The position numbers and the translations under genes were made by a program. Under the pieces are notes generated by a model. The model was given only the letters and a program-made list of their open reading frames with translations. It was not told the DNA's origin and made no database searches. A stretch of 64,000 nt of DNA from contig CATQJL010000112.1 of the NCBI GenBank assembly GCA_958299035.1, forward strand, positions 13,306,880 to 13,370,879, read 5' to 3'. Positions 21,763 through 31,809 of this stretch are shown one piece after another (within the stretch, counting starts at the first letter, position 1; every line of letters begins with the position of its first letter). Origin of the DNA: Cylicocyclus nassatus (Eukaryota; Nematoda; Chromadorea; Rhabditida; Strongylidae).

Positions 21763-22540
21763 GCTGTTTTAGGAAATGAATGCGATCCATAAATCTTTGA
21801 TTTTGCATGATGTTTCTGCAGATTTGCGATCTTCTGCGGAGGCGGAGGTCACGCCAGATTGGCTATTCTAGGCCAACCTCCATTCTGAGCTGTTGGAGAT
21901 TAGCTGCATCCCGATAAACTCGCAATCTTTGGTACCTGTGTCGAATACAATGCACTGCGACTTTTTGTCACGATAATCAAGTTGCGACAGACTAACGATA
22001 CTTGAAGCACTTTATTTCAACTTCTCGCAAATCACTAATACACATTGCTTCTGAGAATATTAAAGTTATAACCGTTACAACATTCCGAGTTTGTCGTGAC
22101 AGATGCTACGCAGCGAAAAACATTGCAATCTGTTTTTTTTTCTCAAGAATGGATCTGGGTTGATAATTCATTACTTATTAGCTCACACTTACCATTACTA
22201 CTTCTTACTGCTGTGTTCAGTGCAACAATATTCCAAGCCTTTCCAGGAAAATGCAGAAGATTGCACTGAATGCGAAAATAACAAAATTCTGTCATAACGA
22301 AAGAGTTCTTGCATTTGTGGATTGAAATAGAAAAATAGAAGAAAGCTTAAATAATTTTGTAGCTTTCATGACACTATTCGGTCTTGAGGTTGCAACTATA
22401 CAGGTAGTGCATCTCCTTCGGTAAGCCTCTTCAGTACTTCCCAAGAAAGCCTCTAGGCTGCAGCTAGATACAAGATGAGAAATTTCAAAAGAAACAAAAG
22501 CAAGAACACGGACGTACAAATGAAGTGATTGGAACTGCTT

Positions 22541-22832
22541 ACAAGGGAACGATACTCAATGTCCGTGGCCTTTTGAGACGAGATGTATACCATTGCACTC
22601 GCCTTCGAACGCTGATTCCGAATCCGACTTCCGTTTCTGCTAATCGTTCCTCTGAAGGAAGTTATGGAGGAATTTCGAGCCAACTTTATCCGCCCAAGGG
22701 TATGGTCACCAGAACGGCCTCTACCGGCGCCATGTTCTTGTCTAGTGGTTAGATAGCTCTAAACTCTCTTAACTTGATACATGTGTAGGTTCAAATCCTT
22801 TTGTGTTTTTGTTTTGCACTACCTCAATTAAA
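22541..22832 (+). mobile_element. tRNA-derived SINE-like copy, plus strand
   Basis: A box-A-like run TCTAGTGGTTAG (22741-22752) and a B box GGTTCAAATCC (22788-22798) sit about 46 bp apart, as in an RNA polymerase III promoter. Upstream is a body (AACGATACTCAATGTCCGTG to GCTGATTCCGAATCCGA) and downstream CTTTTGTGTTTTTG then TTTTGCACTACCTCAAT. The same order is found inverted at 22963-23240. Stems of a real tRNA do not pair, so this is a tRNA-derived repeat. Confidence 0.72.
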
Positions 22833-22962
22833 ATTGTTCAAAATTCACTCGAATTATGGTCAGTCATTGGATACATTTTAACGCAAATAGTAAATTTTTT
22901 CCAAACTTCCACGTTTTTTGAAGAGTAAGGGCGTCCAGTTAGCTCGAAGATGCGAAAGAAGG

Positions 22963-23240
22963 TTTATTGAGGCAATGCAAAACTGAAAAACACAAAAGGA
23001 TTCGAACCTACAACTGCATTAACTCATGAGCCTATCCCGTTAACCTCTAGACCACATCGCACCGGCACCGTTTCCGCTTCGAACTTATTTCAGTGGAATG
23101 CCGAAGCCTGCACAATCCTTTACAACATCTTTGAAGCGATTAGCAGAAACGGAAGTCAGATTCGGAGTCAGCGTTCCAAGACGAGTGTAATGGTATACAA
23201 CTCATCTCAAAAGCCACGGACACCGAGTATCGTTTCCTTG
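22963..23240 (-). mobile_element. tRNA-derived SINE-like copy, minus strand
   Basis: Inverted partner of 22541-22832. On the minus strand it reads AACGATACTCGGTGTCCGTG, GAACGCTGACTCCGAATC, then GGTCTAGAGGTTAACG (box A, 23054-23039) and GGTTCGAATCC (B box, 23008-22998), followed by TTTTGTGTTTTTCAGTTTTG. The B box is a perfect consensus here. The two copies differ upstream of box A by an insertion or deletion. Head-to-head copies 130 bp apart could pair in a transcript. Confidence 0.72.
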
Positions 23241-23298
23241 TTAGTGCTGAGATCAGAGCAGTAGCAAGCCGTTTACACAAAATGGAATGTCTACCAAG

Positions 23299-23546
23299 CA
23301 GTGGCGGTCCGAGGGGGGGGGGCGGGCCGAAAATGGGTCGCGAAATTTTTGAAACTTACCTATATGGATTGTAAAAATGTGCAAACGACTTGTTTATTTT
23401 TGTAAATAATTAAAATAATTTTTAAAATTGTTTAAAAATTCAAATTAGCCTTATAAAAAAAATTTTTTCGGGGGCGTCCACGCACCTTCATTTGAGAAAA
23501 AAAAATTTTCCGCGCCCCCACCCCGATCATCCTGGGACCGCCACTG
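23299..23546. mobile_element. 248-bp hAT-type MITE with perfect 8-bp duplication
   Basis: The terminal inverted repeats read CAGTGGCGGTCC and GGACCGCCACTG. CTACCAAG occurs immediately before (23291-23298) and after (23547-23554), the 8-bp target duplication of hAT elements. Subterminal DNA is GC-rich (a G run at 23313-23322, CGCGCCCCCACCCC on the right) around an AT-rich centre. No transposase. The exact duplication implies a fairly recent insertion. Confidence 0.93.
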
Positions 23547-23559
23547 CTACCAAGGTATT

Positions 23560-24850
23560 TAGACTTCATTTATTGAAAAGTGTGCGATTCCCATTCATTA
23601 CTTCAAGACCTTTTCTTGAAATTCTAGTGACTGGAACAGTTTCTGAAGATTTAACTATTGCTAAAGCAGTCTTCGTGCACTATATACCTTCAATCAGGTC
23701 ACCAAAGTTGATACCCGTCAACCTTAAAATCGTACGCATCCGCTTTATTTTGGATGCAAGTTAGTTTTGTTTTCACTCATTATTCAAGTCGAAATTTGTC
23801 GACAGACGAACGTTCATCTTGCCTGTTACCGCAGATAAAAGGTATTTCTTATTTTTTGTTTTTCCCTTGTTCAACTAAACTGTGCCTCTACCCATGAGAG
23901 AATTTCTCCCTCTCCCTTCTTTCATTAATTAAGGATATGCGAGTCAGGCAAATAATCTTACTCGTGAAAATCTTTGGGAGAGGGAGAGGGAGATTATTTT
24001 TGAATGATTATCATCAGTGGGTTATCTGAAGTTACACCGGACTCACAGAGATCCTATTCAATCGAAATTCTTCTGCAAGTATCTTAAAAAGTAAGAAAAT
24101 TGATAAAGAAGTCATTACAAAAGGCACATGGAAGCGAGATGTGAGGTGATAACCCAGATGACCGATGACGCAGTTGAAAGCTTGAAAAATGGTGAAAGGA
24201 AAAGTGAAAAACTGAGAAGCGAAACGCTATGGCAAGTTCCCATGTGTGCATTTTCTTCGCGTTGAACCCTTCTTGCTTCATACAAAAGTTCAAAATATGG
24301 TTTCGCGTACAAGGCAAAAGATCATTGGTTGAACACGACTCCCTTTATGAGTTTTATGTTTTTGGAAAGAAGCCAGGACACCTAAAATGCAACTTCTTCA
24401 AACACGGAAAATGGTTGCGGTTCTGAAGTGACAGAGAAAAAACTCTAACTGATGACTCTGTTATTATACATGGCTGTCTCGGACAGTACGCAATACTTCC
24501 TTGTTTTTCAATAAACGATTTTTCCACGGTTGTTCAGGCATCCCAGTTATGTACAGTAGCTCAGCCAATTGTGCAGTGCGTCAGAGGGTTGTCGCAAATT
24601 GCGAAAAATTCGTCAAAATTCCACCGTATTACAAAATCTTGTCCTATTTTAGATCAAAAATTTGTTTTCTTTTCGTACAACATCGACTGGGAAGAAACAT
24701 CGTGCCTTTTTCTGAAAGGTCGAAGCAAGTCCTCTAGCCTAAATTTTTCAGCACCCGGGTATGAATCGAAATTGTTCTCAATTTATAAAAAGTGGCTTTC
24801 GTGGCCCTGAGCAGACTGCTTTCGCCAGCACTACGAGGAGCTATTCCGTG
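23560..24850. other. AT-rich intergenic DNA
   Basis: No gene recognised. An imperfect inverted pair, CTCCCTCTCCC (about 23909) and GGGAGAGGGAG (about 23972), makes a small hairpin. Frames at 24084-24317 and 24501-24810 show no motif. Confidence 0.4.
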
Positions 24851-24852
24851 GT

Positions 24853-25084
24853 CAGGGCCCGGCATGACTTCGTTTTTAGGCTTCTTGAAAACGAAAAAAC
24901 CTTGATTTTCACGAAATTTTACGAAGTCCCCTTTGACATCTAGCCCTAAACGTGAAAAACCCACAAGACGAAACCTTGACTCAAAAAAGGCGTCAATTTC
25001 CGGCAACAAAAACGATATCCCCTCTAATTTTTCGATCCAAAAACAAAGTCCAGCCTGCTTCCATGCGATCTGCATCGGGCCCTG
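24853..25084. mobile_element. 232-bp MITE with GGGCCC-containing ends
   Basis: Ends CAGGGCCCGGCATG and GCATCGGGCCCTG are inverted. TCA/TGTCA near the borders leaves the target duplication uncertain. Internal phrases CCCTAAACGTGAAAAA and AAAAACGATATCC recur in the same order at 62764-62945, so both belong to one family. Its ends also resemble those of the Harbinger-type element at 18246. Confidence 0.65.
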
Positions 25085-25239
25085 TCAGTAGCCGTTTACG
25101 TGGGTTCCTGCGTGTGTCTTTGCCCATGTCCGCGGTAGTGGGTCCTCCAGCCAATCACCTCGCAGAGGGCGGCCCATACGCGCCACGCCCATTCCGTATT
25201 TCCACCATGGTTGCAATATATCTTCTCAATAATTCATGA

Positions 25240-26259
25240 TCCGATTCCAACATGCTTTTGTTAGTTTTTATTGAATGACTTTAAACAAACTGAAGAATGA
25301 TTTAGAAACACGAAAACACTTATAGCAGACTATCAGTACAGTGAAAGCATCAAGAAGCAATGAAAATAGTCTTAACATAGTCTTGAAACTGAGTATAACC
25401 GCAGCAGTGGATGATACATTTCAAGACAACTATTTACAGAAAAACATGAGTAACTACCAAATAAAACTAACAATGTGCCTGGTTTAAATATGATTATTAC
25501 TAAAGTAGAATCTTGCGTTGACCAGTTCTGATGCGGTTTCTCACCCAAAAAACGTATAACAACATGCAATTGATGGTTCGAGAAATGGCAAAAGTAAAGG
25601 AAACTCTCAAATGTGTACATCAAAATGATTGTTAAAGTCATATAAAATGAGAGCACTGATAGATGATCGACGCCTGTCATAAAACGAATGCGCTGAGCAC
25701 TTCCGAAAAGAGAAAACAATGGACTAGTTCTCTTCGCGAATGAGAAAGAGCGCATTCTTACAAGAGGCACTAAATGCACATGACGCGTACACGAGACAGA
25801 ACATAAAAAAAAACAGAACCCGTGCGGAACGTACACCGAATTCCACGACAGGAAAAGTATAATATACATACAGAGAGCTTTGCACGTTTGTCAATATGCA
25901 GTTAAAGTATTCTACAAATAGACAGAGGTGTCAAGCTATCGCAACCATGGGAAAAAATGAGGCTGTACAGATATATATTCAATAAGAATGAATAAAGTAT
26001 TGTATATATGTATACCGGTTTGAACTTTGTAACAAACGAGAAACAGTGCCGTCATAACGACAAACACCGCAACAACAGTGTATATAGACGAGAAAAAGAG
26101 GTCGGCGTCTACCTGACAGTGAAGGAGGAGAACTCAAGCCAATTCTCGAATTGTAAAGTAATGGGAGATATAAGCAAACGAACGCTTTCACACAATGCAA
26201 AGAAATTTTTCACTTCTAGGCAAGCATTTTTTGTGATTATCTTTTCTTTATAGAAAGCT
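25240..26259 (-). other. Probable 3' untranslated region of the BTB-like gene
   Basis: It lies directly downstream of the TAA at 26262-26260. An AATAAA on the minus strand at 25271-25266 could be the polyadenylation signal, giving a UTR of about 1 kb; other AATAAA-like hexamers nearer the stop were not excluded. The 165-codon minus frame at 25372-25869 within it is Phe/Leu/Ser-rich without motifs and is not taken as a gene. Confidence 0.35.
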
Positions 26260-29200
26260 TTACACAAGTTCGATTCGCTTGAACCGACTCGGGGTCACCA
26301 CGTTCTCAAAAGGACCACCCGTCGGCAAAATGGGTGCAGGGGATAGTGCGGACTCATCGGTAGGAGTCGCTCCCCCCGAAGGTGTCGAAGACGGACTCGA
26401 TGTTGCTGATGAGGGCGAATGTGAGAGTGACACCCGTCGGACTCGCCTTGTTAATGCCTGCAGATCTTCCAAAACAGAACCTACGAGGAGATCTTCAGTG
26501 GGAGTAGTGGGATCAGCAGGCAGGCTAAAAAGGTTTTGAGTGAATTATGTGGTGGCTAAATTGTGATGCCCTACTTCAGGAAAAAAGATAAAAGCATAGA
26601 AAAAATCTTTTACGCACCTGTCGTTGATTTCGCTAGCCATTTTCTTGAGCTCATGCGAGATATTCACGAGTTCCCCAGACGGGTTTGAGTGAGCAATTAT
26701 TTGATCCACTAAAACGCCGCTGGCTACCATTTTCAACACATCTAGTTGGTATCGTTCAGCAAGAAGAAGCATCTTCTTTGTGAACGTAGAGTCCGTTGAT
26801 TCCTAGAACAGAAGTGATAACTTTTCAGCAATAAAAGTGCAGTACAAACGCTAATATTCATCAAAGCAATGGTCAAATATCTCAGTGATTTCAAATTCCA
26901 ATTATTCTTCAAAATAGGTGCCTATTTATTTGCAAACTTTGCTCTGATGGCCAAAAATAAACTGACTATATGCCCCCACATATGATATCATATAAGGAAT
27001 AGGTGTCACATTAAATACAATTTGTTCCTACGGACGCTATAGGAAATTCGTCACAAGTAAACAAATGCTCGTCACTCGCGCAGCACACATCATGCCCAAA
27101 AAAACTGCGACGGTGTAATGTGACATGTTTTCGTTTTTACATTCGTTAATGTCATTTTGGAGAAAAAATGACTTGTCACATGCTGCAGAATAAAGATTAT
27201 GATCTAGTAGATCTGCAGCACGATTGCAATGGCAAGTAGTTACATAAAAGATTAGTCATGCAGCAAATGATAAACGCTCTTGCACATTTCTAAGATCTCC
27301 TTTAGCCGTCTGGCGCGTTGTGCGTGAGCCCTATCGGTGAAGAAAGATAATTCAGTTTTAGAAGATGGCCATGCAGCAATGTCATAATGACACTAATCGC
27401 ACTAATATGCAAAACAAGTTGGAAATATGAAGCTGCGTTTTGCACTAACAACAAAACTCGATCATAATTACTCACCGACATTACTTCTCTGCATATGAAC
27501 CGCTCGATTTCCTTCCGCAAAGGAGGAATATGCGCTTGTCCAATACCTTCGAGCAAGGCTATGAAGTCTTCGAAGTATTGCACTTCCCTCATGAGTACGC
27601 GCTCGAAGTAGACATGTGCAAAAATCTAAAATCGGAGTCTTAACTTTTTGAATGAAGCTCAACGCCTTTATGGCCACCCCACTCATTTCAAATCGGCGAA
27701 AACAAGTTTTTCTTCGTAACCGATAGGACTATAAGTAGGCTTTCTGAGATGGCTCTAGATGGTACTAAAGATAAGCAGTCATAAATAGTTTTTCCTAGCC
27801 GCGACGCTTCAGTCACTCCACAAATAACATGTTATTCAGATTACAGCGAAAGTAATCCTATGCTAAGACGAGACGATAAGAATTTATCACCTACTAGCAA
27901 AACTTACACTTCTAACGAGGTTCAGTGTATGTTCAGCAACAACTCCTTCTTGGTCATCGAAACACTCCTTTTCTACACGATCGCATCCGAAAAGAAAGAC
28001 TAGCCGGTGCATAGAAAACTTGTCGTCCTAAAAAACACTCTATAGGGTTACATATTGTCAAGAATGTAATGAAAACGTACTTGTGCTCGAAGGAGGTCTA
28101 GATTCGGAATATCTACAGCATTGTTATAGTAATCATTTACAAATTCCACGCATGTGTTCTCAATTCGTTGACTTCGGCAGGCGCGCTCAACATCTGGCAG
28201 GTAGCTGAGAGGCTCGAAGAGTGAATTCTTGAACCTGAATCATTGCAAAATTGAGATTTTGAAGCTATTTCCAGCAAAAATATCCGCCTTAACTACTACT
28301 CACTTTATATCCACAACTATATTCAGATGCTTGTCAATATTTCGATGTACAAAGGCGGTAAAAGCAGACTGCTTCGACTTCTCAAGTGGTAGTGGCCATC
28401 CACTTCCCTTGGTATATTCCCTGGAATACTCCGAGGAGAAACCAGAGAAAAGTTCCTGACCAGTCTGCGGACAACATATTGTAGCCCTAAAACAGATGTC
28501 GACATGACAAAGGGAAAAAAGAAGAGATAAGCAGTAAAGATAAAGAAAAATAACCGTACAAAGAAACATACTTCCTCATACCAATGTGTGCAAAAAGAGA
28601 GCAAAAGCTTACCTAGCTTCTTCGACTGTCACGTCACTGCACGGTCCATCCTTGTAATAAAGTAGAACCAGCACCTGACGAACGGATGGCACTGCAGCAG
28701 ATTCTGAAATGGTGCAATATATGATAAATACAAAACTTTCATGCAAAACTGCTAACATACCACATGTAGAAATGACGCATTCATCAGATAGGCGTAGTGC
28801 CCAGGTGAACTGAACACCATTGTAGGCCGTTGAAAACGCAGGTGATACATTCAATACAATAGCCTCGGAATTTTCCAACAATCTAGAAACAAATAGATTA
28901 AAATTACCCTAGCTTCACTGGCGCTAGTTAATCGATAGGGTTTCCATTCTGACACACGTTTCATAAAATACTAAAACAAGTAATTTGTATTAGATGAGTA
29001 AGAGTTTCCGACATTTCTAGAACAAAAATGCTATTTCGACTGTAATGCATCTGCAAAAGCGAAACTTGGAGTTTAGCTCCCATATATATTTGGCTTCAAC
29101 TAAGTAGGTGGGAGGAGCATACGGCCATTATGGGCGGGGTTTGCCACTTTTAGATTACCTCGTTTTCCTCTCTAATTAAGCGCAAATTCGATACACTATT

Positions 29201-30877
29201 ATATACAGAAGTAAGTTTATGTCCACTATATACTGATTTAGGAGTTTCACAGCGCTTACGGAAAGCGGAGATCTGAACTCGGTCAAAATCCTATGTTTTC
29301 AAATTTTGGCCTCTACTTTCATAGAAATCTTCCATTATGCTCGTGCTTATTATCTTATAGAGCCTGCTTTCCTCTATTTCACGATATGCTGCATGCTCCA
29401 TATGATAATTTCAAAGAAGTAAAAACATTGTTCGAATAAGTCAAGAACTTTCTTTTCAATCTATTAGCTTCCTTCATCATAAACTTTTTTCTTTGGAATG
29501 AATTCATGATTAACACTTGCTATTCTTTCTCATTTTTTTGTTCGACAAGACGAAAACTGGCATTAGAAGTCTATGCTAATACGTTTGATTCGATTTGTAC
29601 AGTCCCTAAGAAGTCCATGACCGCTCAATTTTCAAAAATCGTCCGCATTCAAGGTGATGAGAACGTTTTAATAGACATAAAAACCAACACCCATCATTCA
29701 CACGATCTCCGCTGAAATTAATCTTTCACAGACGATTTTCCAAACAAACAACGGAGACTAGTCGCATAGCGCATTGACCACGATCACTTTTTTGCATGAA
29801 TACAGCCACACGCCTTCGCTCCTTTAGAGACCAACTACGTCATCACCGATGATTTCGTGTGCATCACGCGCTCATACACTATTTAAGGTAGTCTTACATC
29901 ATGAGAACAAATTTTCTTTTTGTCATTAACATCGAAAAGATACACTGTTCTCCTTCATGAGAGCGATTCGGTGAAAGAACTGGGGTTCCCATTTATCGTG
30001 AGTGAGCTAGCGAACGTGCAAGTGGCAGTATCAATTTAGCAAGCGGGTGTAAACAGCTGCAAAACAATAAACATAGTATAGTGTGCACAAGCGATGTTGC
30101 TTACAACAACAAGCGACATCTGCCCTACATTCGGATAGTTCCGTATGGCAGAAAGAAAACAAAAAAGAAATGAAATTTTCCCCTAAGGTGTAAAATTTTT
30201 CCCTGGGAAGCTGATAAATATTATCATTGGCGGGTGGTATCATACTGTACTCTTTATCTTTCTACAAAAAAGGTCCTTTTGGCCAAAAATAGATGATCAA
30301 AGCTGTGGGAAAGGCAGAAAGATGCACGATTATTCTAAAGTCTATTTTTTTCCCTATGCCAACTAGCTAACCGAATCATTTGTAACTTAATGTGCATGTT
30401 GCACATCATGCGCGCTACTTGACGACATATAAGATCACAACTTGCACAATTCCTGTGATTCCTCCTTGCTTTGTTGTCTCTCTTGCTTGTATAAATATGT
30501 ATCAATAAGTGATACACACTGCTATGGTTTGCTGCGCTAACGAATGCTTTATCGAGGAAATACTAGGAGGGGTGTCGTCTGTTGCCGCGCGTAGTGTGCA
30601 GGCTCAGTAAGTTACAGACTAGATGACAGAGCAATTGCCTCTAATCTCTCCTTCTGTGCCTTTCCCCCAACAAGAATAAAAAAATTTGTAATACACAGAA
30701 CTTGATTATCCAAAGTTTTTGACAAGAAGAAAAAACAAGAAAATGTGAGAGAGCGACTCATTGCAAAACTAACCGTTGGCAAATCTTCAGAGACCAAGTA
30801 TACTGGAATGTGATATAATCATCGCGATGAGACGGAGTACTAGCGAGTACTTGTAGTGGTTGATCAATCTTTGCCAT
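26260..30877 (-). CDS. MATH/BTB/BACK-like protein, nine exons, complete
   Basis: Exons on the minus strand: 30877-30774, 28882-28761, 28703-28613, 28486-28304, 28234-28081, 28027-27908, 27625-27476, 26802-26618, 26524-26260. All borders are GT-AG, every junction keeps phase, and they sum to 1374 nt (457 residues). Introns are 1891, 57, 126, 69, 53, 282, 673 and 93 nt. Residues 20-170 look MATH-like (TFQYTWSLKI, VQFTWALRLSDE, KHLNIVVDI). From about 207 comes a BTB-like part (DDKFSMHRLVFLFGC, YFEDFIALLEGI), from 319 a BACK-like helix (MLLLAERYQLDVLKMVASGV), and 370-457 is Ser/Thr/Pro-rich. Such proteins often link substrates to cullin-3 ubiquitin ligases; that role is inference. Orthologue unknown. 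Structure is firm, domain class moderate. Confidence 0.82.
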
Positions 30878-30889
30878 GATGCATAAATC
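30878..30889 (-). promoter_or_regulatory. Likely trans-splice acceptor and 11-nt leader
   Basis: TTTCTTTCTAG on the minus strand ends at 30889, followed by 11 bases (ATTTATGCATC) and the start ATG. An acceptor so close to the start with no upstream exon fits nematode spliced-leader addition. A short non-coding first exon further upstream cannot be excluded. Confidence 0.55.
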
Positions 30890-30999
30890 TAGAAAGAAAA
30901 TCTCAATAATGTTACATTCAAACGAATCGATAGAGTAAGTGAATGTAAAAACGAGCATTTTAAAAGTTAAAATGTCATAAAGATTTTATGTCGCGGCAG

Positions 31000-31680
31000 C
31001 ACTGAAACAAGTTCCACACATGAATGAACATTCTGTGGACAATTTAGGGGTGGGGCTACCGTGTACACTGCGGTAGGAAGAACTGGTGACGATAATGAAT
31101 AAAGACAACAGTTGTTCTGCAAACGTTGTCAACTGCCTGATGTGCGTGCGATGTGCGAGCGCGGGAAGGAAGCGCAAAAATTTCTGGGTGCATGGCACCA
31201 CCAATATGTAGCAAAGCAGCTGTTTACTCGATAAATAATACCTCTTGCAGAGACATTTACCCAGAAACGCAAGAATGTATTGAGGGTGGCTGGCACGATA
31301 ATAATGTTACACAGAAAAGGAAACAGACTGGAAAGAATTGAGGGACTTGAAGAAAAGACTGAGAGTAACTGGACAGCCGACTGGAAAGAAGTTCTGACTG
31401 ATTAGCGAGCACTTGTGTGGGATTCTGACCCATGAGTGCAACTAGTTGGTTTTACACTATTGACAGCTGCCTGCAACAAAAATACTACAAAAAGTCCAAA
31501 GAAGAAAAGGCGAACATTGCCGAAGACGAAGTTGCTAAATATAACAGCTACTAGAAAAATTGGGGATGCATCAAATTCCAGCGAGAAGGCAGAGCAGAAG
31601 AAAAAATGCGAAATCAGCGCACCCGCACCAGCTTGACAGAAATAAATGCAGCTTAAACTTGGGAGGGGGGCCTTCTACCT
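31000..31680. other. Upstream flank of the BTB-like gene
   Basis: No gene recognised. If the gene's message is trans-spliced at 30889, its promoter should lie here. No TATA box or repeated operator was identified. The plus frame at 31153-31341 has no motif. Confidence 0.3.
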
Positions 31681-31692
31681 TTAGGCGCTGTG

Positions 31693-31786
31693 TTCATACT
31701 GATCCGTGTGTTCGGGAACAGTTCCACCACGGCACCCATTTCGAGCTCTCTGCTGGAACTTTTCCCGAACCTCGGATCAGTATGAA
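31693..31786. repeat. Hairpin-forming inverted repeat (small MITE core)
   Basis: The left arm 31693-31728 (TTCATACTGATCCG, TTCGGGAACAGTTCCA) is matched by the right arm 31751-31786 (TGGAACTTTTCCCGAA, CGGATCAGTATGAA), with a 22-bp loop. Outer sequence pairs weakly for a few more bases. No clear target duplication. Confidence 0.75.
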
Positions 31787-31809
31787 TGCAGCCTTCGGCA
31801 CGCTCCTAC

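Noticed and set aside
22985..23060. tRNA gene on the minus strand
   Set aside because: Boxes A and B are good, but acceptor and T stems do not pair and the same unit recurs nearby in a larger repeat, so it was called a tRNA-derived SINE.
25372..25869. 165-codon minus frame
   Set aside because: Phe/Leu/Ser-rich without motifs, and placed in the likely 3' UTR of the BTB-like gene.
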